A stretch of 10,814 nt of DNA. Origin: Victivallis vadensis. GTDB taxonomy: Bacteria > Verrucomicrobiota > Lentisphaeria > Victivallales > GWF2-50-93. The stretch is from NCBI GenBank assembly GCA_020718525.1, contig DYRX01000129.1, forward strand, positions 1-10,814, in the 5' to 3' direction. A model generated the notes under the pieces. The model ran no database searches. It saw only the letters and a program-made list of their open reading frames with translations, and was not told the origin of the DNA. Position numbers and translations under genes: made by a program. The number at the start of each line of letters is the position of its first letter. The stretch's first letter is position 1. Below are positions 1 through 6,384 of the stretch, in pieces.

Positions 1-1
1 A

Positions 2-22
2 GGCTCTTTCGGCGAAAGAGCC
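2..22 (-). terminator. Perfect hairpin downstream of the LamG-like gene, probable terminator
   Basis: A perfect 9-bp stem (GGCTCTTTC / GAAAGAGCC) with a 3-nt loop lies 18 nt beyond the stop codon of the minus-strand LamG-like gene. Its position fits an intrinsic terminator for the left operon. The T-tract that should follow on the minus strand would lie before position 1, outside the window, so termination cannot be confirmed. It could instead be one arm of an intergenic palindromic repeat. Confidence 0.45.
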
Positions 23-40
23 ATACTTCATCACGCCTCC

Positions 41-781
41 TCAATCCATGCTTATTTTCAGTTCGTCAATCCATCCGGTGAATCCGCCCAGGAAGAGGTC
101 AGAATCATTGCCTGAAGACCCGATCTGAAGTTCAAATTCAATCTTTTTCCCGTCGTATTCAACATATGCTTTTGAACTGCGTTTGTCGAATCCGATTGCA
201 ATCGTCGTCCATTTTTGGGAAGGAACAAGTATTTTTAGAAGCTCCTGCCTGTCAATTTCATCGTTCTGATCTCCCCTTATGAGGTATCCCTTCCATTTGT
301 CTTTGAATATTCCCAAAATGTTGTTCCAGCCGGAGCCCAAAAGAAAAATGTCTGAATTTAGGGTTCCTTTCGGGATTTCTGCAGAGTACATAATTTTTGC
401 CTCTGCCCTGAATGAGTTCAGTTCGGACGATTTTATAAGACTTCTTCCAAAACTGATTTCGATGCCATCTCCAGCACCAGAAACTTGAACCGCTTTTCCG
501 GCTTTCGAAGAATCGGGACAAGGCCGATCCGGAACAGCAAGCTTTGCTTCCCCAGTGAGAACCGCTTCCAGTTTAGAAATCTCGTCAATTGCCCCCTCGT
601 CAAAACGCCAGAGATGCTTTGTATTCGCATCTTTTTCTGGCTCATCAGCCTTGATTGGCGGAGAAGCCTTTTTTTCAGACTTCTCAGCTTTCCCGGGCAG
701 GGATTTAGTTACCGCAACCTGCGCTGAAACGGTTGCTGATAGCATCATCAAAGATAAAATTGTAAAAAACATATTTCTCAT
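41..781 (-). CDS. Secreted LamG/concanavalin A-like domain protein
   Basis: This 246-residue protein has a clear N-terminal signal peptide (short basic start, hydrophobic residues 4-17, likely cleavage after VSA at about residue 20). A Lys/Glu/Pro-rich linker follows (about residues 25-52), then one domain to the C-terminus. That domain has the LamG/ConA jelly-roll style: opening HLWRFDEG, a middle strand W-T-T-I-A-I-G-F, then V-E-Y-D-G-K-K-I, and a closing G-W-I-D-E-L-K-I. In this fold family the domain usually binds sugars or acts as an accessory module; no catalytic residues are evident. The ATG is supported by GGAGG (minus strand, 790-794) 8 nt upstream. It is last in the minus-strand run and 193 bp behind the glycoside-hydrolase-like gene, so it is either the operon's distal gene or separately transcribed. 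The exact ligand is unknown. Confidence 0.8.
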   Translation of the reverse strand: MRNMFFTILSLMMLSATVSAQVAVTKSLPGKAEKSEKKASPPIKADEPEKDANTKHLWRFDEGAIDEISKLEAVLTGEAKLAVPDRPCPDSSKAGKAVQVSGAGDGIEISFGRSLIKSSELNSFRAEAKIMYSAEIPKGTLNSDIFLLGSGWNNILGIFKDKWKGYLIRGDQNDEIDRQELLKILVPSQKWTTIAIGFDKRSSKAYVEYDGKKIEFELQIGSSGNDSDLFLGGFTGWIDELKISMD

Positions 782-824
782 CGTTTATCCCTCCATGGAT
801 GCATTTCCCAAAAGTTGAACCTTA

Positions 825-952
825 TCTCACACGAAGACACAAAGCACACGAAGTAGAGAAAATAGTTGTCCGCCTGTCTGAATTGTCCAATAATTGTTCT
901 TCCAGGACAAGCAAGTTTCACTCTTCCTTTGTGCCTTTGCGCCTTTGTGAGA
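825..952. repeat. Intergenic inverted repeat with 8-nt-period arms
   Basis: Most of the 193-bp gap between the LamG-like and GH-like genes is one imperfect inverted repeat. The tips are perfect (TCTCACA at 825-831, TGTGAGA at 946-952). The right arm is three tandem 8-mers at 927-950: CTTTGTGC, CTTTGCGC, CTTTGTGA. The left arm is the matching ACACGAAG/ACACAAAG-type series (about 829-853). The inner part contains TTGTCC and GGACAA, which can also pair. A related triplet occurs at 6269-6292, so it belongs to a dispersed family. In RNA it would form a long hairpin and might attenuate or stabilise the operon transcript. No -10/-35 pair of quality is seen here. Confidence 0.6.
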
Positions 953-974
953 GAATCTCTAATATGCCTTATCC

Positions 975-3965
975 TCACTCAAAGGATAGATATCTTCCCT
1001 CTCTGCTATTAAGGACGATTTGCATCCCTCTCCAGTTTCCACCGAGTTTTTTCAATTCGAATTTCTGACCGCTCGAAAGATCTACCGCGCAGTTTTTAGA
1101 GGACAAAAGCTTTATTTCAATTGACGCATCCACCGGTCTTTTGCAATGACTGAAAAGTAGCAGATATTCTTCCGAACCCTTTCGTACGATTTCCTTGTAT
1201 GCAAATAGTCCGTTTGTCCGCAGTTTTTTGGGAACTATGCCTAAATGCGCAGAGATTCTCGGCAGGAAATGATCACCAAGGAAAGGATTTTCCTCGTAGT
1301 TGTATGCTTTGTCAATCGAGCCGGGGGAATTGTCAAAGCCCGCCAGCAATAGCGCGCCCTTTCCAAAACGTTTCTCAACAAGAACAGGACGGCCCTTTTC
1401 ATCATGAAGAAGCACTTTACCGTCGGAGATGACTCCATGCGATCTTCCCGACACGCTTCCGCCGCCGAATGAACCCGGATATTCTATGCTGGCTGAAGAT
1501 GCTTCAGAATATTCAATATCCTGAATGCCAAAGACCTGTCTAAGGAAGGTTCTCTGGATGCCGGATTTGCGAATTTCGCAGGTTTTCGGGAAGACAAGGA
1601 TGCGCAGACCTTTCTCGACAGAAAGCCGGAGAAGCCAATACCAGGCTTCGTCATGGGGAAGGAGTTGTCCTGCTCCGCCTCCGGTCACAGTTCCACCTGA
1701 ATTGTCGTCAGGAGGAAGAACAAGAAGCTTGTAGCATGAAAAGTCAAATCTGCTCTTGGAATAGAGCAGATCGGTCGGAAAATCGAGCCTTGTTGCGATG
1801 TTCGCATAGGAATTGAAGTCATTCCAGGCGATTTTGTCAAAAACCGCCAGCTCCGCTTCGTCTCTTAGTGCCCCCATGAGAGTGCGGCGGACATATCCGA
1901 TTCTCGCGATGTCCTCGCCATGAAGTCCAAGATCCGCACCAGGGATCGAAAAATAATTTGCATTCAAGCGGACAGACTGAAAGAGTGCATCGTCGTATTG
2001 GCGGAAGTCCCCTCCAACCTGCCAAGCTTCTCCGCCCCATTCCTTGCCGCAGTTGTGAGCTACGACAAGCTTTTCATCAAAAATTTTCTCCTCGTTCCAG
2101 TGCCGCGCCTTCGCCTCGTAGAAATATGTGCTGAGATCGGAGATCGAGCCGAGACCGTGTCCAGGAAGATCCGGAGGAAGTTTTGACGGAGAATTGCGCC
2201 GGACAATCCCCTGTATATGCCTGATGCCCTCTCTGATTGACCAGGTTCTGAAATCAAGATAGACGCTGAACGCCTGCTTTTCTTCGGAGAATGGGACCTT
2301 CACTTCCTCGAAGGAGGAGATTTGCCTCGAAAATAGCTTGGACAAATCTTCCAAGCACAGATTCAGTTCATTTTTCAGGTAGTTCGCAAATGCACTGTGC
2401 TCGAATTCTGAATAGTCGAATATCGTATTGTCGCCGCCGTAATAGTAGTAGCCATATGGAAAATCAGAGTTTCCGAAATCTATGATGAATGAAGAGAGCG
2501 CCTTCGCCTGCGAATAGCGCCTTGTGAGCTCCTCGACCATTCCAAAATAGTGCTCCCTGTAGAATGGACTCCAGATGCTTGGAAAAAAGCCCTTGTTCCC
2601 GTATCTGTCTATCGCGGGCTCCTTGAGGGACCACCACGGAACTCCACCATCTGCAAGCCCGGAGCCTCTCGTTGTCGGGAAAAGCCAGAATTTAAGGAGA
2701 AGCTCCTCTTCTTCGGCAAAGTTCAGCAGTTCATCGCAGACTCGCCAGTCATAATTTTTGGGCGACGGTTCGATGTCCTCCCATGGAATGTTTGTCCTGA
2801 TGTATTGCGCCCCGCGGCGTTTCATTTCGGAGCAGAAATATTTGAATTCGTCCGAGATCTCAGCGTTCTTGAACGCCCAATATGTGGAAAAGCCGAAGCC
2901 GGGATATGTGGAGCTTCTTTTCGGATAAATCCTCTGTTTTTGACAGTCAAGCTCAATTTCTGCGAGATTCGCATTTGGCTGCGATTCGGGAAGCGCTGTA
3001 ACCTTGTAATCCACTATTCCAGCCTTAGAGGGCGGAAGTCCACGAAGAGGAAGAATTTTTGTCTCTTGCGGAGCAATTTTCAAGCCTTTGAATTCACAAA
3101 GCTTTCCAGAATCGGATTTGACGCAAATTCTGCTGAAATTCTGCGGGAAATCCGCAAGATTTTTAAGCAGGAGAGACTTGCTTTCCTTGCTTCCCTCCCT
3201 AATAACAGGATCAAATGAAAGCGTGGCGGCAGTTTCAGACGGCTTGAGCCAGTCTATAAGCTTCAAGACCATGTCATTGATTCCGCCCCAGTCGCGTGTC
3301 AGAAGCCCCGGGTCGTATTTCCATTCCTTCTGGTATGCACCATCGGCATTTTCTCTGGGCTCTCCTCCAATGAATCCCATCATTGCGAATTTAGCACCAA
3401 GGAATTTTGGGCATTTGCGCTCGACTGCCACGACCGCGCTCGAGTTTTGCGCATGGCTCGAACTGTTGATTCTCAGCAAAGGATACGCCAAATCAGGCGG
3501 AAACGCAGTGACCCGCAGAACGGGAAAGGTCTTCCCTTCAATGAATTCAAAATCCTTGAGCTCACCTAAAATTTCCTTGCCCTTCGCTGTGAGCCCCCTT
3601 ATTTCAGGACGGTCGGAGCTGATATTCATGTCGTCGTAGCATCTTGTCAGATGAAATTTGTAGGCGAGCATATTCCTCAGAGGATACCATTTCCCGCTGT
3701 GCGGCAGATCTCCAAGAAAAAACAGGGATCCACCAGCGGAATGGAAGGAAAGCATCGCCTCGAGCGCAGTCCGGGAAAATTCCCCGGATATGTATGGAAG
3801 GACAAGTATGTCGCACGTTTTTCTGGAGATGTTCTCAAGCCCATTGTGATCAACGAGAGAAAAGCTGAGCCCGGAAGATTGAAGCAGTTTCGAAATGTCC
3901 TCAGCTCCATAAAAGGGAGGATCGACAAAACCTTGCTCATGAAAAAGAGAAATTCTGCTTGTCAT
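975..3965 (-). CDS. GH42-like (beta/alpha)8 glycoside hydrolase-family protein, cytoplasmic
   Basis: This is a 996-residue protein without a signal peptide. About residues 1-245 look like a class-I-amidotransferase/ThuA-type fold (DILVLPY, then AGGSLFFLGD). A clan GH-A-like TIM barrel follows from about residue 350: RTNIPWEDIEP-x4-YDW (about 387-404), then SPFYREH-x3-MVEELTRRY, as in GH42 beta-galactosidases. A GH42-style trimerisation-like segment starts near YKLLVLPP (about 743), and a small beta domain ends the protein. The probable nucleophile is a Glu in G-K-E-W-G-G-E (E642 or E646). Where GH42-like barrels have the acid/base Glu, this protein has F-G-N-S-D-F-P-Y (Asn near 499), so activity is uncertain. 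I chose ATG 3965 because AGGA lies 11 nt upstream and it leaves a 20-nt gap after the upstream gene. A TTG at 4001 would add 12 residues and overlap that gene. Substrate unknown; probably a beta-glycoside. Confidence 0.6.
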   Translation of the reverse strand: MTSRISLFHEQGFVDPPFYGAEDISKLLQSSGLSFSLVDHNGLENISRKTCDILVLPYISGEFSRTALEAMLSFHSAGGSLFFLGDLPHSGKWYPLRNMLAYKFHLTRCYDDMNISSDRPEIRGLTAKGKEILGELKDFEFIEGKTFPVLRVTAFPPDLAYPLLRINSSSHAQNSSAVVAVERKCPKFLGAKFAMMGFIGGEPRENADGAYQKEWKYDPGLLTRDWGGINDMVLKLIDWLKPSETAATLSFDPVIREGSKESKSLLLKNLADFPQNFSRICVKSDSGKLCEFKGLKIAPQETKILPLRGLPPSKAGIVDYKVTALPESQPNANLAEIELDCQKQRIYPKRSSTYPGFGFSTYWAFKNAEISDEFKYFCSEMKRRGAQYIRTNIPWEDIEPSPKNYDWRVCDELLNFAEEEELLLKFWLFPTTRGSGLADGGVPWWSLKEPAIDRYGNKGFFPSIWSPFYREHYFGMVEELTRRYSQAKALSSFIIDFGNSDFPYGYYYYGGDNTIFDYSEFEHSAFANYLKNELNLCLEDLSKLFSRQISSFEEVKVPFSEEKQAFSVYLDFRTWSIREGIRHIQGIVRRNSPSKLPPDLPGHGLGSISDLSTYFYEAKARHWNEEKIFDEKLVVAHNCGKEWGGEAWQVGGDFRQYDDALFQSVRLNANYFSIPGADLGLHGEDIARIGYVRRTLMGALRDEAELAVFDKIAWNDFNSYANIATRLDFPTDLLYSKSRFDFSCYKLLVLPPDDNSGGTVTGGGAGQLLPHDEAWYWLLRLSVEKGLRILVFPKTCEIRKSGIQRTFLRQVFGIQDIEYSEASSASIEYPGSFGGGSVSGRSHGVISDGKVLLHDEKGRPVLVEKRFGKGALLLAGFDNSPGSIDKAYNYEENPFLGDHFLPRISAHLGIVPKKLRTNGLFAYKEIVRKGSEEYLLLFSHCKRPVDASIEIKLLSSKNCAVDLSSGQKFELKKLGGNWRGMQIVLNSREGRYLSFE

Positions 3966-3985
3966 TTTATGTCTTATCCTATGAC

Positions 3986-4854
3986 TTATAGAGAACGCCA
4001 ATTAGCGGATAATTCTGCCCCTAAATAGTTTTGAATATCGACATGTCCATCACAGTATAGTACATTGATTTTCTTCCCTCCTCTATGTATGAAATATACA
4101 CCCCCAAGATAAGACGTGCCATTTTCATAATTGACGGTCAATAAATTACTCAAAGTGCGTTTTGAATCATTTATAAGGGTGCCTATGCCGCTTCCCTCAT
4201 ATTGGAGCCACCTTTTTTCTGGCTGGCGGTTCCCATAGGATCCCATCTGAGAGTTCCTCTTCAAATACCTGTTTTGAGAGTCATCCCCATTTCGTCTTGA
4301 TGTTACATACTGATTCATCGCATATCTCAGGGTAGGAGCATAGTTGTCCCCATATCTGCTCGCCGCGTTCAAAAATCTATTCGGAGATATATAGCCTGTT
4401 AGCACTGGACACCGGTATGAATCAAATATGATGTTTCTATTTCTGCTGTAAAAATCTCCTGCCACAGCAATGGCGTTCCGCCCATGTATTTCATGTCATA
4501 GTACTGGATATACCAAGCCCTGAAATATATACCATCCCCAGCATTTGGTGTCCTGTCATCGCAGTTGATAGTATATTCGTTAAAGTCCATAGCATAGAAA
4601 TCCCAGCAGTGACCTAGCTGTTTCAGGTTGTTGGAACACAAACTTGTTCTTGCCGTTTCTCTAGCCGTCTTCAAAGCCGGCAGAAGCATCGCCGCCAGTA
4701 TCGCAATGATCGCTATGACTACAAGGAGCTCGATAAGAGTGAATCTGTTCCGTTTTTGCTCCTGAAAGGGGAGTCCAGCCCCGGAAGGACAAAAGTCTTG
4801 TTTTTTTTGTTCTTGCATAGACCGCCTCGCTTTAGTTATCGACATCTTCTTCAT
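3986..4854 (-). pseudogene. Frameshifted prepilin-type N-terminal domain protein (H-x-DG family)
   Basis: Two overlapping minus-strand frames make one gene. The 5' part (4854 down to about 4450) has an unusually long cytoplasmic leader, then FTLIELLVVIAIIAIL (helix continuing to AMLLPAL) and the S-N-N-L-K-Q-L-G segment of this family. It runs through WQEIF into out-of-frame residues, stopping at 4399. The 3' part resumes in the -1 frame after a run of five T (plus-strand A5, 4450-4454), giving WQEIF-YSRNRN, then D-S-Y-R-C-P and a closing HRGGKKINVLYCDGHV, the H-x(n)-DG motif. One extra T restores about 289 residues. ATG 4854 has GGGGA just upstream and begins 10 nt after the previous stop. 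ATG 4818, with GAGG 6 nt upstream, is an alternative. The family is thought to be membrane-anchored type IV pilin/pseudopilin-like. The break may be a real mutation, slippage, or a sequencing error. Confidence 0.75.
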
Positions 4855-4864
4855 TTTATCCCCA

Positions 4865-5656
4865 TCAGTAGCTGAGATCGCCCAATGGAGGATTGTTTTT
4901 GTCCTTCAACTTAACGAAATTTGCATTGGACCAATCCTCTATATGCAAATCAAACATTACAAAATTCAAGCCTCTGGATGCTGGTGGATGCCTGAATCTA
5001 AAAGCTGCCAAGTGATCATAACCTGCGAATGATCCAAAAGCCTCTCCATCTCCGTCAGAAAACATAAGTAGTTCTGCCACCTTTTTAGCCTGAACAAGCT
5101 TTCTGGAAGGGGATCTTTGCCATTTATCGTCCCTCCTCATCCACCAACTGTTAGGAGTATAACGTATAAGCCTATTTTTTGTCTTTGTTCCCCACCCGTA
5201 ATTGTCGTTATCACCGTTGGATGCCAAAGTCTGCATAATGCCAGCATTTGTAACAACGTAGTTTGAAGAGTCGGACGCTGGACAATTGAATACAGCTTTG
5301 AAGCCTTCTAACTTATTATTAACAGTATTCATGGTATAGTCGTTAGTTACATATTTAATATTGTTCGTTTCACAAATATACTGCCACCACACGTATTGGG
5401 TGTATGGAGGGATATTTCCAACAGCCGCAGAAGTGTCATTCGTTCTTTGGCACGAGGGAAAAAAACTGTCAAAATCATCAATATAGTTCATGTTCATATA
5501 TCCGATTTGCTTGAGATTCGACTTACATGTCGCATCTTTTGCCATATCCTTTGCATTTTTCAAGGCAGGCAATAATATCGCAACCAGAATCGCAATGATC
5601 GCAATGACCACCAGCAGTTCGATGAGGGTGAACGGCTTTCTTAGTCGTTTCTGCAT
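4865..5656 (-). CDS. Prepilin-type N-terminal cleavage/methylation domain protein
   Basis: This 263-residue protein has a short basic leader (MQKRLRKP), the class III signal FTLIELLVVIAIIAIL with Glu at +5, and a hydrophobic helix to about residue 32. A family-typical S-N-L-K-Q-I-G segment follows. Further on is F-N-C-P-A-S, the conserved Cys-Pro block. Near the C-terminus RH-PPASRGLNFVMF-DLHIEDW occupies the place of the usual H-x9-DG motif, but with DL instead of DG. Such proteins are processed by a prepilin peptidase and are predicted inner-membrane pilins or pseudopilins. The residue before the cleavage Phe is Pro, not the usual Gly. The start is supported by AGGA 7 nt upstream. It is first in the operon, and 10 nt separate it from the next gene, a paralogue. 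Its individual role is unknown. Confidence 0.9.
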   Translation of the reverse strand: MQKRLRKPFTLIELLVVIAIIAILVAILLPALKNAKDMAKDATCKSNLKQIGYMNMNYIDDFDSFFPSCQRTNDTSAAVGNIPPYTQYVWWQYICETNNIKYVTNDYTMNTVNNKLEGFKAVFNCPASDSSNYVVTNAGIMQTLASNGDNDNYGWGTKTKNRLIRYTPNSWWMRRDDKWQRSPSRKLVQAKKVAELLMFSDGDGEAFGSFAGYDHLAAFRFRHPPASRGLNFVMFDLHIEDWSNANFVKLKDKNNPPLGDLSY

Positions 5657-5681
5657 CTTATCATCCTTTCATTTGGGTTGT

Positions 5682-5750
5682 TCAAGTTTCACGGCTAGAA
5701 ATTTCAGGACTCCAAGATTTGCATTCTTCTCTAGCTTTAGACCTGCTCAT
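5682..5750 (-). CDS. Possible 22-residue leader ORF upstream of the prepilin operon
   Basis: In the transcribed leader, an ATG at 5750 has a strong Shine-Dalgarno (GAGGAG, 6 nt spacing) and opens a 22-codon frame, M-S-R-S-K-A-R-E-E-C-K-S-W-S-P-E-I-S-S-R-E-T, ending 25 nt before the prepilin start. GCTAGA (5694-5699) and TCTAGC (5730-5735) inside it could form a stem, so translation could alter leader folding. There is no run of one amino acid, so it is not a classical amino-acid attenuator. It may be a chance ORF or a small peptide gene. Confidence 0.25.
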   Translation of the reverse strand: MSRSKAREECKSWSPEISSRET

Positions 5751-5829
5751 AAGAAGCTCCTCTTTTTGAACTCTTGCAGATTCCTGACAAATCCCTTATA
5801 ATAACTGCTAATAAGTGTTTCCAAGACCA

Positions 5830-5858
5830 ATTATATCATATTTAGCACTCGGATTCAA
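5830..5858 (-). promoter_or_regulatory. Sigma70-type promoter of the prepilin/GH operon
   Basis: Read on the minus strand there is TTGAAT (5853-5858), exactly 17 nt, then a consensus TATAAT (5830-5835). Transcription would begin near 5823 and give a leader of about 165 nt before the first prepilin gene. It is the best promoter match upstream of the operon. Activity is inferred from sequence alone. Confidence 0.55.
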
Positions 5859-5883
5859 GGGGGTTCAGCCTCAAAAGCAGAAA

Positions 5884-5901
5884 TCTAACGCTATTCTAAC
5901 G
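5884..5901 (-). promoter_or_regulatory. 11-bp-spaced direct repeat upstream of the operon promoter
   Basis: TCTAACG occurs twice (5884-5890 and 5895-5901), with starts 11 bp apart, one helical turn. The pair is about 26 bp upstream of the -35 element (around -61 to -78 from the predicted start). This geometry is what activators such as OmpR/PhoB-type response regulators use. No matching regulator gene is in the window. It could be coincidence in a repeat-rich region. Confidence 0.3.
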
Positions 5902-6023
5902 GCTCAGTCTTTCTTGAAGAATCAGGGGCGAGCTGGCTTACCATGGAAATCGGGACGAAATGGGACGGAGGGAATATGGTTCTTGCGTGGAAATCGCAAT
6001 CTGCTTTTTGATGCTAAGCGTCC

Positions 6024-6096
6024 TTGGAGTGCCGGCGTGTGAGCGCCGCTTTTGGATTCCTTATTCAAAAGCTCTGCTTACACAGAGGCACTCCGA
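6024..6096. repeat. Cloverleaf-forming palindromic intergenic repeat
   Basis: The outer stem is TTGGAGTGCC (6024-6033) with GGCACTCCGA (6087-6096), 10 bp including one G-T pair. Inside are three hairpins with no unpaired base at the junctions: GGCG/CGCC (6034-6047, 6-nt loop), GCTTTTGGAT/ATTCAAAAGC (6048-6072, 10 pairs including one G-T, 5-nt loop) and TCTG/CAGA (6073-6086, 6-nt loop). The result is a perfect four-way junction. It is not a tRNA: arm and loop sizes and invariant bases do not fit. It looks like a REP/MITE-type dispersed element. It sits in a gene-free stretch with other palindromes. Confidence 0.7.
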
Positions 6097-6098
6097 AA

Positions 6099-6161
6099 GA
6101 CGGCGATGCCGTCAATCTGCGGATTCATGGCATCCCTGGACTGCGGGGCACACAGTGCCAT
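6099..6161. repeat. Tandem hairpins adjoining the cloverleaf element
   Basis: Three perfect hairpins follow the cloverleaf almost without gaps: GACGGC-gat-GCCGTC (6099-6113), AATC-tgcg-GATT (6114-6125), then ATGGCA (6127-6132) pairing with TGCCAT (6156-6161), or alternatively GGCAC-aca-GTGCC (6147-6159). They are probably a second half or a partner unit of the same repeat. No coding sequence is seen here. Confidence 0.5.
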
Positions 6162-6181
6162 TTCCTAAACGAAGCTAGCGC

Positions 6182-6227
6182 CTTGGCGTGAGGAGTTCTT
6201 CTACTCTTTTCTTCTTCTCACGCCAGG
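6182..6227. repeat. Intergenic hairpin repeat (CTTGGCGTGAG arms)
   Basis: CTTGGCGTGAG (6182-6192) pairs with CTCACGCCAGG (6217-6227), 11 bp with one G-T pair. Pairing extends three further pairs into a pyrimidine-rich loop. A nearby CGCCAAG (6230-6236) can compete for the same left arm. It fits the surrounding cluster of palindromic repeats. Without a T-tract it is not an obvious terminator. Confidence 0.5.
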
Positions 6228-6250
6228 CTCGCCAAGCCGCTAAGTTAAAA

Positions 6251-6292
6251 GACAAGAACTTGTCCCTCGCACAAAGCCACAGAGGCACAAAG
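6251..6292. repeat. Dyad plus 8-nt-period triplet
   Basis: GACAAG-aa-CTTGTC (6251-6264) is followed by three adjacent 8-mers: GCACAAAG, CCACAGAG, GCACAAAG (6269-6292). The triplet is the reverse-complement style of the CTTTGTGC units at 927-950, and both loci also carry GGACAA/TTGTCC-like dyads. It is therefore another copy or fragment of the same dispersed repeat. Confidence 0.5.
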
Positions 6293-6300
6293 GTTTCACC

Positions 6301-6361
6301 TGGGAACACCGAGCACCAGCTCGGTATCCGGAAGAGAACCGACAAGATGTCGGCGTTCCCA
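6301..6361. repeat. Two-armed palindromic element with perfect outer stem
   Basis: The outer stem TGGGAAC (6301-6307) pairs with GTTCCCA (6355-6361). It encloses ACCGAGC-acca-GCTCGGT (6308-6325), a 13-nt linker, and CCGACA-aga-TGTCGG (6339-6353). All stems are perfect. It is a second palindromic family, distinct in sequence from the 6024-6096 element, and it directly borders the decayed esterase gene. A shorter dyad (TCAGAA/TTCTGA, 6362-6375) adjoins it. Confidence 0.6.
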
Positions 6362-6384
6362 TCAGAAAATTCTGACCGTAACCC

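Noticed and set aside
2550..3218. Plus-strand open frame of 222 codons
   Set aside because: It lies wholly opposite the GH-like gene, lacks a ribosome-binding site and shows no family features. It is an antisense shadow.
3966..4001. TTG start for the GH-like protein
   Set aside because: It would overlap the preceding gene's end and has no well-placed ribosome-binding site. The downstream ATG fits better, although the spacing to AGGA is slightly long.
6024..6096. Cloverleaf fold as a tRNA gene
   Set aside because: The stems are 10, 4, 10 and 4 bp with loops of 6, 5 and 6 nt. There is no T-loop GTTC-type sequence, no 7-nt anticodon loop and no CCA end, so it is not a tRNA.
5960..6178. Plus-strand open frame across the palindromic repeats
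   Set aside because: Its codons are made of hairpin arms of the repeat elements, and no protein-like pattern is seen.
6024..6361. CRISPR array
   Set aside because: There are multiple hairpins but no identical direct repeats with regular unique spacers, and no cas gene.
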